Counted from the stretch's first letter, positions 6,898 through 15,192 are shown. The stretch is DNA of 48,192 bases from Clostridia bacterium (GCA_026001225.1 BNZQ01000011.1:1-48192); one strand, 5' to 3'. Notes: a model not told the origin generated them from the sequence alone. Program-made: numbers and translations.

Positions 6898-8922
6898 ATG
6901 CCTAAAAGTATCAAAATATTTTTAATCGGCTTTTTGTTGGTTTGGTTCACCGGAATGATTTTGGGAATGTCATACGGCGTCGTCTATGAGCCGCGGACGG
7001 AGAAAATCGGCCGCTATTATCAATACAATCACGATTCGCGCAGCTACGCCGATATCGTCAAGGTCGATTATAAGGGAAGCTTAAGGGGAAACGGCGATCT
7101 CGCCGTCATCGAGATTCTGCATTTCGATATTTACGACGCGAACAGGCGGCCGTTCCGCGAGCTGTACCGCGAGTTCGGCTATTCCGTCGAGGACAATAAA
7201 CGCGGCATCCTGCCCGACGCCGAGACCTTTAAGGTCACGGATATCACGGATTCCGCGAATCCCGCCGAGTTTGCGCGCGCGAGTTCCCAAGGGATCGCCA
7301 ATCGGACGGAAGGCCTGTGGGACTATGCCGACGCCGCATCCAAGACCTATAAGGAATTGCGCTGGTTCGTCAATTTCACGCAAGCGAAGCCCGTTTACAA
7401 AATCGAATATATCTATAAAAACGTTCTCGACGTTTTTCAGGACGCCGTTCAGTTGGACATGATACTGTTCACGGGCGGCGCGATCGGGTATATTCAAGAA
7501 TATGACGCCGAGCTGATTTTCCCGTCGGGCATGACGGACATGGAATCCTTTCGGTATTTTGCGCACAACCAGCCCGACGCCGCCGTGACGAAAACGGGGG
7601 ATTCCGTCAAGTTGCACGCGGACAGGCCGAGGGCCTCCGTCAATAACGATTTGGGCTTTTTGGAGCTGCGTGCGGCGGCGGGTGCGGAGGCGCTCGGCCT
7701 TTTCCCCGACGCGACAAATGTCCGCAAGGATTATACCTATCGGTCGATTTTGCAGGAGGAATGGGATTGGGAGCACGCGGACGAGCTCGCGGCGCGGAGG
7801 GCGCGCACGGAAACGACCGTCGATATCGCGCTGGCGGGCTTAACGGCAGTTCTGCTCTGCTGTTTGGTTCTTTACGTCAAACGCCGCCTGCGCGTGCCGT
7901 ACAAGCCCGCCGCCGTCCATAAATATTACAGCAAGCTGCCCAAATTCGGGCCGACGGTCGCGGGCGTTTTATTGCAATGCAAGACGGGCGCCGCGCCGCG
8001 CCTGCTCGAAGCGGCGGTGATGAGCTTATGCCGAAAGGGCTTTCTCAAGGTCGAGATGCTTTGCGCGGGCGGTGGCTGGACGCAGGACAATATCGGCTTT
8101 ACGACAGGTGAAAGCCTGCCCGCGCCGACGTTCAAAAACTTAAAAGCTGCGTTGCAGACGGGCGTCGCCGTATGGAACGCGTCGCCGCTGCCGCCCTACG
8201 AGGAAGAGGTATTGCGGCTGTTCATCGCAAGCGGCCTCGATTCGGCGTGCCTGTTGCCGCTCACGTCGGTGTTTCCCCCGTATGCGGTCGGCTATGCGCC
8301 GCTCACACGGTTCAGACACGAGGGGGAACGGGCGTGCGACAAGGAATGCGAGCGAAGCGGTTTTTTTCGTCCCGTCGGCGCGCTGACACGGTGGTTCAAC
8401 GCTTTTCTGATGCCGGTCGGCATTATCGTCGGGATCGCCGCTTGCTTCCTGTGCGCGGCGTACACGACGACGCCCTACGGGTTCGCGTGGCTGTTTCCGA
8501 TGGTTTTGCTGTGGGGTACGATTATCACGGGCATCGGTTTTTTGAGCGGCGGACACAAATACGTGTTGACGCAGAGCGGCGCGGACGCGGCGGCGGAGGC
8601 CGCGGGGCTGTACAATTTTTTGAACGGCTTGCCCGCGATTAAGGAAGCCGAAATGCCGCAGTTCGGTCAATGGGAGGAATATTTGGTCTACGCGACGGCG
8701 TTCGGCGTCGCCGACAAGGTTAATAAGGCCCTGTGCGTCCGCTATCCGTCGGAATTCGGTGCGGACGGATACGGCACGGTGCGTCACCTGCGGCGGTTCG
8801 GCTCGATCGCGGCCTTTTCGGGCGTTTCCCGCGCGCTGCGTTCCTCGTCCGCGGCCGCGTCCCGATCGGGCTTGTCCTCGTCGGGCGTGTCTCACGGCAG
8901 CGGCGGCGGCGGAAGGCATTAA
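6898..8922 (+). CDS. DUF2207-family membrane protein
   Basis: 674-aa predicted membrane protein of the DUF2207 family (function unknown). Order: N-terminal TM or signal anchor (about 5-24), an extracytoplasmic beta-rich domain to about 300, a TM helix (about 303-325) followed by a basic KRRLRVPYK stretch, a cytoplasmic domain, a TM pair (about 500-550), a C-terminal domain, and a Ser/Gly tail ending SGGGGRH. Such low-complexity glycine tails are characteristic of this family. It stands alone behind its own promoter, with no SD site before the ATG. Confidence 0.88.
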   Translation: MPKSIKIFLIGFLLVWFTGMILGMSYGVVYEPRTEKIGRYYQYNHDSRSYADIVKVDYKGSLRGNGDLAVIEILHFDIYDANRRPFRELYREFGYSVEDNKRGILPDAETFKVTDITDSANPAEFARASSQGIANRTEGLWDYADAASKTYKELRWFVNFTQAKPVYKIEYIYKNVLDVFQDAVQLDMILFTGGAIGYIQEYDAELIFPSGMTDMESFRYFAHNQPDAAVTKTGDSVKLHADRPRASVNNDLGFLELRAAAGAEALGLFPDATNVRKDYTYRSILQEEWDWEHADELAARRARTETTVDIALAGLTAVLLCCLVLYVKRRLRVPYKPAAVHKYYSKLPKFGPTVAGVLLQCKTGAAPRLLEAAVMSLCRKGFLKVEMLCAGGGWTQDNIGFTTGESLPAPTFKNLKAALQTGVAVWNASPLPPYEEEVLRLFIASGLDSACLLPLTSVFPPYAVGYAPLTRFRHEGERACDKECERSGFFRPVGALTRWFNAFLMPVGIIVGIAACFLCAAYTTTPYGFAWLFPMVLLWGTIITGIGFLSGGHKYVLTQSGADAAAEAAGLYNFLNGLPAIKEAEMPQFGQWEEYLVYATAFGVADKVNKALCVRYPSEFGADGYGTVRHLRRFGSIAAFSGVSRALRSSSAAASRSGLSSSGVSHGSGGGGRH

Positions 8923-9218
8923 CGCGGTTGCTTGCTATCAGCCTCTACGGGTTACGGCTAAAAGTCGCCGCTCGACACGCAGCCACCCCGTCCGCTGCGC
9001 GGCTACCCCTCCGAAAGAGGGGAAATTTTCAGAGGTTGGGATTCCACGGACGCTAACGCGTCCTCTGAATGACAGACAAAGACGGCGGGGTGTTTTGAGA
9101 ATATAGCGGTTGGGATTCTTCACTTCGTTCAGAATGACGCAAAGGCGTTCAGAATGACAGGCAAGATGTTCGAACGGTGGCTTCCGTAAAGTAAATCGAC
9201 CTTATGCGTTTAGAGGGG

Positions 9219-9254
9219 ATTTGGGGGAGGAATCGCAACCTCCCCCAAATTTTT
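9219..9254 (+). terminator. Intrinsic terminator-like hairpin
   Basis: ATTTGGGGGAGG (9219-9230) pairs with CCTCCCCCAAAT (9239-9250), followed by a short T-run. It lies about 300 bp past the DUF2207 stop and would insulate the next gene. Confidence 0.7.
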
Positions 9255-9296
9255 CTCGGCGTTTTTCTAGTATAAAAGAAAGGAGGGGCTCTCTTT

Positions 9297-9326
9297 ATGA
9301 TTTCTTTCTGCATAAAAAGAAAGTAG
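9297..9326 (+). CDS. Possible 9-aa leader peptide
   Basis: A strong SD-like AAAGGAGGGG (9279-9288) lies 8 nt before ATG of MISFCIKRK, then TAG. A TATAAA lies at 9271-9276. A 9-bp hairpin GCTTTCTTT / AAAGAAAGC (9340-9348, 9352-9360) follows 13 nt after the stop. The arrangement resembles an attenuation leader, but it could be chance. Confidence 0.25.
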   Translation: MISFCIKRK

Positions 9327-9470
9327 GTCTCTCGTTGCGGCTTTCTTTTCGAAAGAAAGCATGCCGTTTTTCATAATCCGTCGTTTCAATGCGTATATTT
9401 ATGTGAGGTACAATCGGATGCGGTATTTATCCCATTACCCGATACCCGTTACCTATAAGGGGGCAAAAGA

Positions 9471-10964
9471 ATGAAAAGACGGATAAAAGTCGCGCTTGCC
9501 GCGCTGATGCTGGCGGCGGTCGCTTTATCGGCGTTCGCGTGCGCGGGCGGCGAAATCGCCAAACACGAGAAAAACGTCAATCAATACACGATAGACGCAA
9601 GCTATGACAGCGCGGCGCACGAGATCAACGCGAATTATAAGCTGTCCTATATCAATAACACGGAGATTCCGCTGACCGAGCTGAAATTGCATTTGTACCC
9701 CAACGCCTACCGGCAGGGGGCCAAATATCCGCCCGTGCGCCAAAGCCAAATTGACAAGGCGTATCCGTCGGGAATCGGCTACGGCGACATCGGCGTCACC
9801 GATATTCTTTTGAACGGCAAAGCCGCGCAGGCCGCCGTGGAGGGCGAGGACAAAAATATCCTGCGCGTGACCTTTCCCGCCCAGCTGTATCCGACGGCGC
9901 GCTATACGTTGGAATGCAAATTCAAATTGAAGCTGGCGAAGATCAATCACCGGTTGGGCTATAACGATGTGACCGTCAATTTGGGGAATTGGTATCCCGT
10001 CGCGTGCGTCTATGAGAACGGCGCGTATGTCACGGATCCTTACTACAACAACGGAGATTGCTTCTATTCCGATATCGCCAACTATGAGATCGATTTGAAA
10101 GCCGCCGCCGATTTGAAGGTCGCCGCCACCGGCAATTTGCAGGTTGTCAAAGAAGAAAACAATTTCCGCTTTTACAAAATCAAGGCGTCGGCCGTGCGGG
10201 ACTTCGCGATCGTCATGAGCAGTCAATTTGAAACCAAGGCGGAGCAGGTCGGCGATACCCTCGTGACCTATTACTATTACAAGGACGCCGATCCCGCGCG
10301 GTCGCTCAAAACCTCCGCGGACGCCCTGAAAACCTTTAACGAGCTGTTCGGCAAGTACCCGTATAAGACGCTGGCCGTCGTCAAAACCGCCTTTTTGCAG
10401 GGCGGTATGGAGTACCCTAACCTTGTTTATATTTCCGACGCCGTGAGCGCCGATTATTTTCAAGAGGTGATCGTGCACGAAATCGCCCATCAATGGTGGT
10501 ACGGCCTTGTCGGCAACAACGAGGTCAAGGAAGCGTGGTTGGACGAGGGCCTTGCCGATTACAGCACGACGCTATTTTTCGAAAGGAACGAGGGCTATAA
10601 TATCAAGAAGTCCGATCGAATCATGGAAGCGTTGAAAAGCTATCTGCTGTACGTCGATATCTATCAAAACCTGACCGGCCAGATCGACACCAGCATGAAC
10701 CGTTCGACCAACGCCTATAAGGACGAGTACGAATACGTCTATATGACCTATGTCAAGGGCGAGCTGTTGTTCGACAACCTGCGCACCACCGTAGGCGACG
10801 ACGCGTTTTTTCGGGGGTTAAAGAAATACTATGACAAATATAAATTCACCAATGTGTCCGCGCCCCATTTGATCGGCGCGTTCGAGGGCGCGTCGGGCAA
10901 GGACTTGGGGGGATTTTTCAAGTCGTGGATCGAGGGCAAGATTTATATTGCCGATTTATATTGA
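9471..10964 (+). CDS. M1-family metallopeptidase, exported, probably lipid-anchored
   Basis: 497-aa gluzincin of the M1 aminopeptidase family. The exopeptidase motif GGMEYPN (about 311-317) precedes zinc motif HEIAHQWW (336-343), and the third ligand Glu lies in WLDEGLADY about 20 residues later. The N-terminus is a signal peptide with a lipobox-like AFAC (Cys24); its -2 Phe is atypical, so secretion by ordinary signal peptidase is possible. It is shorter than cytosolic M1 enzymes and lacks their C-terminal helical domain. An SD AAGGGGG lies 7-8 nt before the ATG. Likely role is trimming peptides outside the cell. Confidence 0.92.
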   Translation: MKRRIKVALAALMLAAVALSAFACAGGEIAKHEKNVNQYTIDASYDSAAHEINANYKLSYINNTEIPLTELKLHLYPNAYRQGAKYPPVRQSQIDKAYPSGIGYGDIGVTDILLNGKAAQAAVEGEDKNILRVTFPAQLYPTARYTLECKFKLKLAKINHRLGYNDVTVNLGNWYPVACVYENGAYVTDPYYNNGDCFYSDIANYEIDLKAAADLKVAATGNLQVVKEENNFRFYKIKASAVRDFAIVMSSQFETKAEQVGDTLVTYYYYKDADPARSLKTSADALKTFNELFGKYPYKTLAVVKTAFLQGGMEYPNLVYISDAVSADYFQEVIVHEIAHQWWYGLVGNNEVKEAWLDEGLADYSTTLFFERNEGYNIKKSDRIMEALKSYLLYVDIYQNLTGQIDTSMNRSTNAYKDEYEYVYMTYVKGELLFDNLRTTVGDDAFFRGLKKYYDKYKFTNVSAPHLIGAFEGASGKDLGGFFKSWIEGKIYIADLY

Positions 10965-10966
10965 AC

Positions 10967-11035
10967 TTTTTAGAAGGGGGATTGCGGGGGAAACTTTTTT
11001 TATAAAAAAGTTTCCCCCGCGCCTCTTTTACAAAA
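10967..11035. repeat. H1 hairpin repeat, copy 2
   Basis: Perfect 17-bp inner stem (10984-11000 with 11004-11020, loop TAT): GCGGGGGAAAC paired with GTTTCCCCCGC. The left outer arm is TTTTTAGAAGGGGG. It lies between the M1 peptidase and yabP. Confidence 0.85.
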
Positions 11036-11062
11036 TTTTAATTAAAATAGAAGGAGCGGAAA

Positions 11063-11344
11063 ATGGCGACGGAAAACAAAGTGAAAAAGCCGCACAGTTT
11101 GCAATTGGATATGCGGAACAGGGCGATATTGACCGGCGTGGAAGAGGTGATCAGCATGACCGAGCCCGCCGCGCAAATCATGACGAGCGCGGGTGGCTTA
11201 AGAATCGAGGGCGCGGGAATGCATATCGCCAAATACAACGCCGAGGAAGGAATGTTGGTGATCGAAGGAACGGTCAATAAGCTGCAATACACCGGCGGCG
11301 ACGGCGCGGGCGGTAAAGGCCTTTTCAAGCGTATGTTCAAATAG
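11063..11344 (+). CDS. yabP: Sporulation protein YabP
   Basis: 93-aa YabP/YqfC-family protein. The segment HSLQLDMRNRAILTGVEEV and the following ITS/LRIEG-type strands are the family core. In Bacillus, yabP and yabQ form an operon needed for spore cortex formation. It has a strong SD (AAGGAG, 11051-11056) 6 nt before the ATG. It is followed by yabQ and divIC, the conserved order in sporulating Bacillota, though here a 310-bp element separates yabP from yabQ. Confidence 0.92.
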   Translation: MATENKVKKPHSLQLDMRNRAILTGVEEVISMTEPAAQIMTSAGGLRIEGAGMHIAKYNAEEGMLVIEGTVNKLQYTGGDGAGGKGLFKRMFK

Positions 11345-11654
11345 GGATTGTTGACAAAGTAAAATTAAGAATTTCAGCGAGCGGTTTTTGAGCAAAAATA
11401 AGCCGTTGAAGAAGTAAAGAAACTTTGTCAACAAGCCCGAATAGCAAGGAGTGGACAATTCGCACTGAAAAAATGTTTTCGGGATATTTTTGAGAATAAA
11501 ATTGTCAAAAAGCGCAAACCGCAGCACCGCTACGGTCGAGCATTTTCGGCGGTTTTAGTCCCAAAAGAGCCAAAAAGATTTTTAGGCGTTTCGCTCCGTC
11601 AGTGCGGTTTGTACACTCCCAAATAGCAGAAGCTTTTATTTTTTCTTAAAAGAT
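11345..11654. other. Intergenic insertion between yabP and yabQ
   Basis: 310 bp where these genes are normally close together. It holds an inverted repeat TTGTTGACAAAGT (11348-11360) / ACTTTGTCAACAA (11422-11434) and a MITE-like unit (11448-11619). No gene is supported. Confidence 0.65.
11448..11619. mobile_element. MITE-like element with terminal inverted repeats
   Basis: 172-bp unit bounded by 20-bp terminal inverted repeats: GGAGTGGACAATTCGCACTG (11448-11467) and, in inverse at 11600-11619, GGAGTGTACAAACCGCACTG (17 of 20 match). AATAGCA occurs just outside both ends, as a target-site duplication would. It encodes nothing. A single related terminus (GGAGTGTACAAATCGCA) occurs near 24417. 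Confidence 0.55.
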
Positions 11655-12029
11655 ATGTTAATGCCAATCAATACAAAAGGACAGGGGATCGCATTCCTGA
11701 TTTGTTTAGCGTTCGGGGCGGGTATCGGCGTCGTGTACGAGGCCGGATATATCCTGCGGTTTTGCGGGAAATTCCGGCTTGCCGTTTCGTTTGCCGTCGA
11801 TCTGGTATTCTTCGCGGCCGCCGCTTTGCTGCTCATCGGGGGCATCCGATTGGCCGACGACGGCGACGTGCGGCTGTATTCGATATTCGCGTTCGCGGCG
11901 GGCTTTTGCGTCGAAAGATTAACTTTGGGATTTTTAGTTGCAAAATGTACAAATTGGGTGTATAATTGTTTAATCAAGGTCTATCGGGCGTTGCGGAAGG
12001 TCAAGGTGTTCCGACGATTGCTGAAATAA
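11655..12029 (+). CDS. yabQ: Spore cortex biosynthesis protein YabQ
   Basis: 124-aa integral membrane protein with three or four hydrophobic segments (about 8-28, 43-63, 68-90) and a basic C-terminus (YRALRKVKVFRRLLK), matching YabQ in size and topology. The family signature is the GAGIGVVYEAGYILR region near residue 22. It lies between yabP and divIC. There is no SD site; the sequence before the ATG is T-rich. A second ATG two codons later is an alternative start. Confidence 0.88.
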   Translation: MLMPINTKGQGIAFLICLAFGAGIGVVYEAGYILRFCGKFRLAVSFAVDLVFFAAAALLLIGGIRLADDGDVRLYSIFAFAAGFCVERLTLGFLVAKCTNWVYNCLIKVYRALRKVKVFRRLLK

Positions 12030-12036
12030 AGTTGTA

Positions 12037-12107
12037 AGTTTTTGAAAAGGGCGTGGGGAAAACTTTTTGTAAAAGGTTTTCCCCGCAAACCCCTTTCAAA
12101 AATTTTT
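12037..12107. repeat. H1 hairpin repeat, copy 3
   Basis: Both outer arms are present: TTTTTGAAAAGGG at left and CCCCTTTCAAAAA at right. The inner stem is GGGGAAAAC/GGTTTTCCCC with one wobble-type difference. It lies between yabQ and divIC. An upstream in-frame ATG at 12042 lies inside it and is not the divIC start. Confidence 0.85.
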
Positions 12108-12137
12108 AGTAATATAAAAGGGAAAGAACAAGAAAAC

Positions 12138-12416
12138 ATGAAAGCAAAATTGAACAATAGGGCGCAGGTTTGGATCGCGGGGTTAGCGGGCTTGCTGTTT
12201 ATGCTGTTGGTCGCGCTGATCGTCAATTGGGTGCGGATCGGTTCGCTGTCCTCGCGCGCGAAAGCGTCGGAAGCCGCGAATATCGCCGCCGAACGGCAAA
12301 TCGAGGAAAATCAAAGGACGCTCGATTATTTAAACAGCCCCGAATACCTTGAAAGGCTCGCGCGCGAGGAGCTGGACTTGAAAAAACAAGGCGAGGAAAT
12401 TTGGACGGCCGCTTAA
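12138..12416 (+). CDS. divIC: Septum formation initiator, DivIC/FtsB family
   Basis: 92-aa bitopic division protein: short cytoplasmic N-terminus, one TM helix (about 11-32), then a coiled coil (SRAKASEAANIAAERQIEEN region) and the family ending YLERLAREELDLKKQGEE. DivIC/FtsB joins FtsL and DivIB/FtsQ in the divisome. The start is placed at 12138 because an SD-like AAGGGAAAG precedes it and the open frame further upstream is only hairpin repeat. It is convergent with the YwgA-like gene, 3 bp apart. Confidence 0.9.
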   Translation: MKAKLNNRAQVWIAGLAGLLFMLLVALIVNWVRIGSLSSRAKASEAANIAAERQIEENQRTLDYLNSPEYLERLAREELDLKKQGEEIWTAA

Positions 12417-12419
12417 AAT

Positions 12420-12929
12420 TTATGCAATCCGCTTTATAATATCGGTATCGTTTTTCAATTTTTTGGCGGCGTCTTGAATTTCCTTGTCGGAATATTTAGT
12501 GCCTTTGATTTCTTTGACCCATTTTAAGATATCGAATTCCTGTATGGAAATATTTTGCATGACATAAAGAGTTGTTGTCAGCAACTCTAATTCGCTAGGA
12601 GTTTGTTTCGCATATTTTTGAATAATCTTATCTATCGAGGTTTTCTTATTATGATCTGACAGAGAAAATTCCGTTTTGTCCTTTCTATTTAGAGTATGTG
12701 ACATGCCGTTAGGAGAAATAATCTCGAGCTGCTCATTCCATAATAAGCGGGTGATTTCTTGATCCAATGCGGCGCTATAAGGCCCATATAAATGGATACC
12801 GTACTTATAACCGAGATGGCCGTCGGAATTCTCAATCAAATAAACGATTTTTTGCACCTTTTTTTTGCAAGGGGCCTCCTGAGTCGTTTCTTCAATCGTT
12901 CTCAATACATACATAACGTCGTTTAACAT
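12420..12929 (-). CDS. YwgA-like protein
   Basis: 169-aa protein resembling Bacillus YwgA (unknown function). It begins as a helical domain (VMYVLRTIEETTQ) followed by KKKVQKIVYLIE and YGIHLYGPYSAALDQEI. This KxQK...YGPYS pattern is also seen in the Panacea/SocA-like fold. It follows the HD-domain gene by 49 bp on the same strand. The pairing of a YwgA-type protein with a YwfO-type HD phosphohydrolase is known from Bacillus, which supports the call. Codons are much AT-richer than in divIC next door, suggesting a separately acquired block. SD AAGGAGAG lies upstream of the ATG. Confidence 0.75.
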   Translation of the reverse strand: MLNDVMYVLRTIEETTQEAPCKKKVQKIVYLIENSDGHLGYKYGIHLYGPYSAALDQEITRLLWNEQLEIISPNGMSHTLNRKDKTEFSLSDHNKKTSIDKIIQKYAKQTPSELELLTTTLYVMQNISIQEFDILKWVKEIKGTKYSDKEIQDAAKKLKNDTDIIKRIA

Positions 12930-12978
12930 AATCCTTTTTCTCTCTCCTTGTTATATCTATTTTATTCGTTCCCGCTAT

Positions 12979-14289
12979 TTATAAACGATATTTTTTCCGT
13001 ATTGCCGTAATCAGTTTCTCATGCGTCTTTCGGACATAGATTCGCTTGATTGATATGAGATCATCGCCCATGCGCTTTATAACAATAGAAACTGCGGCAA
13101 TATTCTCGGGATCATTATTTTGATTGAGAATAGGAATGCCATAACCTTTATCGTCATCGTAAGGGTTGATAACGGGCCAACTATGCGGCATTTTTTGTAC
13201 TTCGTCAATAATATAATCAGTTTCCCTGATTTTTTTGCGTTGAATTTCCTCTTTTGCCATTATAAACCGTTTCATACCTTCGAGGGTTTTAAAAGTTTCG
13301 CTTTCGTAGACACGTGCAAATATCGTTCGATTTGTCAAATCGTTCGCCCAAGGGCATTGATCGGCTATTTCCCTAATTTTATTCCAAACGGTAGCGTCGT
13401 CTAATTTTAAAAACTCTTCGATATTTGCCATATTGATATGACCGTTTTCCGATAGATAGTAGGTGCATTTTGAAAGCAAGATATCCAAGAATCTACGAGT
13501 TTTATGAAAATAAACCTGTATAAACATAAAATATCTCGCCATCACAAATTCTTCAAGGGCTTGCAAGCCGCTTTTTAAATATCCTAGTTGTTTAGTCCCG
13601 TTAATAGTGCAAACGGAAAGACTATTTAACAACCGATTTAAATCGAATTTACCATAATTCACTCCGCAATAGTGAGAATCCCGTAAGAGGTAATCCATCT
13701 TATCGCAATCCAAGTCGCTACTTAAAAAGCTTTTGATAAATTTGAAATCGGCAAATTTGTATTCATTGGCTTTAAGCGTTTGCGTATCGTCCTCACAGAA
13801 GAATAGAGAGATCAAATCCGCGGTTATGACGGTTTGACATTTCTTATATTTTTCTTTATATTCAGTTCCTATTTGGTTGATAATCGTTTTGATACTATCG
13901 GTTAATATGATTTTTCGTGTGAACTCTTCATGACTAAAACCGTTTATTTCCCATGCGTGAGAAAAAGGGGCGTGCCCAATATCGTGCAAAAGGGTGATGA
14001 GTCGAAGGATTTGCCGATAAACTTCGCGCGTATGATTATCAAATAAATCTTTATTTTTATTTTGATGCTTGTAATTGTTCAACGCGCAATCGAACGCTTG
14101 GGTTGCTAAATGCATTACGCCAAGAGAATGCCCGAATCGCGTATGTTCCGCGCCATGATAAACGAGATAAGTCGTAGCCAATTGCTTGATTCTGCGCAAT
14201 CTCTGAAATTCCGAAGTATCGATCAATTTTAATTCTTGATCCGAAACCTCGATAAAACCATGTATAGGATCGCGCAACTTGTTTTTCAC
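12979..14289 (-). CDS. HD-domain phosphohydrolase, YwfO/EF1143-type dNTPase-like
   Basis: 436-aa HD-superfamily protein related to YwfO of Bacillus and EF1143 of Enterococcus, a dNTP triphosphohydrolase of the SAMHD1/dGTPase class. Signatures: N-terminal DPIHGFIEV, QRLRRIKQL, EHTRFGHSLGVMHLA with the first metal His, LLHDIGHAPFSH with the HD pair, and SSDLDCDKMDYLLRDSHYCG with the later Asp and the family's DYLLRD signature. Expected activity is hydrolysis of dNTPs to nucleosides and triphosphate, inferred from family. The start is GTG at 14289, only 9 nt past a TATCAT box with TTGACA at 17 bp, so the mRNA is probably leaderless. AT-rich compared with neighbours. Confidence 0.88.
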   Translation of the reverse strand: MKNKLRDPIHGFIEVSDQELKLIDTSEFQRLRRIKQLATTYLVYHGAEHTRFGHSLGVMHLATQAFDCALNNYKHQNKNKDLFDNHTREVYRQILRLITLLHDIGHAPFSHAWEINGFSHEEFTRKIILTDSIKTIINQIGTEYKEKYKKCQTVITADLISLFFCEDDTQTLKANEYKFADFKFIKSFLSSDLDCDKMDYLLRDSHYCGVNYGKFDLNRLLNSLSVCTINGTKQLGYLKSGLQALEEFVMARYFMFIQVYFHKTRRFLDILLSKCTYYLSENGHINMANIEEFLKLDDATVWNKIREIADQCPWANDLTNRTIFARVYESETFKTLEGMKRFIMAKEEIQRKKIRETDYIIDEVQKMPHSWPVINPYDDDKGYGIPILNQNNDPENIAAVSIVIKRMGDDLISIKRIYVRKTHEKLITAIRKKYRL

Positions 14290-14298
14290 GATACTTAT

Positions 14299-14327
14299 AT
14301 GATATCATGTTACAGGTGATTTGTCAA
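14299..14327 (-). promoter_or_regulatory. Promoter of the HD gene, leaderless arrangement
   Basis: Minus strand TTGACA (14327-14322), 17-bp spacer, TATCAT (14304-14299), GTG at 14289. A perfect palindrome ATGATATCAT (14299-14308) covers the -10 box and could be an operator. Confidence 0.75.
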
Positions 14328-14398
14328 CATTTGTTTGCAAAGTTCTTACCGCATTTCATAAAATTTTAAACATAAATGTCGCGCGCTTTTGGATTGCT

Positions 14399-14635
14399 CT
14401 AATAATCCGACAGGCCTAAAATATAGTCCGCGCTGACGCCGAAATATTGCGCTAATTTCAAGAGGGCGGACGCGCTCGGTTCCTGTAAACCGTTCTCCCA
14501 ATAACTGATGCTTGCATTGCTCAAATCAAGGTCGGTCGCCAATTTGTTTTGGCCGATCTTTTTTTCTGCGCGCAGCTCTCGTAACCGTTCACCGACCAGA
14601 CGGCCGTCGTATTGTTTTATATTTTCTGAATTCAT
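14399..14635 (-). CDS. XRE-family transcriptional regulator
   Basis: 78-aa protein consisting almost only of a Cro/CI-type HTH: LVGERLRELRAEKKIGQNKL, then LSNASISYWENGLQEPS, ending SADYILGLSDY. It is a paralogue of the two regulators at 5.7-6.3 kb (shared ADY[LI]LGL ending). It lies upstream of the HD-YwgA pair on the same strand and divergent from a membrane-protein gene, so it may control either or both. A TATAAT (minus strand, 14661-14656) lies 20 bp before the ATG; no SD is seen. Confidence 0.88.
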   Translation of the reverse strand: MNSENIKQYDGRLVGERLRELRAEKKIGQNKLATDLDLSNASISYWENGLQEPSASALLKLAQYFGVSADYILGLSDY

Positions 14636-14708
14636 AAGCGATTGTATGGAGGACGATTATAGTTCCGTTCGGATAAGATAAAATATGCATCTATAATTTT
14701 AATTAGAG

Positions 14709-14714
14709 TATAAT
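14709..14714 (+). promoter_or_regulatory. Likely -10 box of the gene at 14746
   Basis: TATAAT at 14709-14714 with no convincing -35. It sits in a short AT-rich divergent region shared with the HTH gene, which is a plausible place for repressor binding. Confidence 0.5.
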
Positions 14715-14745
14715 ATATCTATAAAAATTCCGGAGGGAACAAAGT

Positions 14746-15192
14746 ATGGCCAGAATGGAATCAAGAAGCGAACAGGTCGCACCGCAGTTTGAGCAAACGA
14801 CGATCTCGAAATACGAAGATTTCGGATGGTTGTTGCAAAGCACGCAAGAGGTGGTGGACAACTATTTAAGCAGCTCGCGCGGAAATACATATCAAAACCG
14901 CAGTAAATACGTAAAATTGATGTTTCAGCGGGACAGGGATATGCAAAATTACGATGCGATCATCCGCTTGGAAAGGGAATACGATACGCAGCGTGCGGCG
15001 TTACCGCCTTTGGAAACCGCCAAGGCAATGACATGTCTTCTTTGGGTTATGTTGTGCATACCGATTTTGTGGCCGATTTCGATTCCGATGCTGATTGTAG
15101 TGAACAGAAAAAGAAAACGAATGGAGAAAGTCCAAGCGGAAATATCTCTTAAACTGCAACCGTTGCGCGATCAGGCGCGGCAGTTGCTTTAA
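14746..15192 (+). CDS. Hypothetical membrane protein divergent from XRE regulator
   Basis: 148 aa, family not recognised. A charged N-terminal half (residues 1-95, predicted helical with a coiled-coil-like stretch near 65-85) is followed by a hydrophobic hairpin (about 98-122, broken by PISIP) and a basic C-terminal helix (NRKRKRMEKVQAE). SD GGAGGG lies 8 nt before the ATG, and a good terminator follows the stop. Divergence from a small XRE regulator parallels the 6.3 kb module. Confidence 0.75.
   Translation: MARMESRSEQVAPQFEQTTISKYEDFGWLLQSTQEVVDNYLSSSRGNTYQNRSKYVKLMFQRDRDMQNYDAIIRLEREYDTQRAALPPLETAKAMTCLLWVMLCIPILWPISIPMLIVVNRKRKRMEKVQAEISLKLQPLRDQARQLL

Larger units (their letters stand above)
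8923..9470. other. Intergenic region upstream of the M1 peptidase
   Basis: About 550 bp. It holds dispersed repeats of the CCACCCCGTCCGC and GATTCTTCACTTCGTTCAGAA types, a terminator hairpin (9219-9254), a possible 9-codon leader peptide (9297-9326), and a following hairpin (9340-9360). Confidence 0.6.

Noticed and set aside
12042..12137. Upstream in-frame extension of divIC
   Set aside because: It translates an H1 hairpin; the SD lies before 12138.
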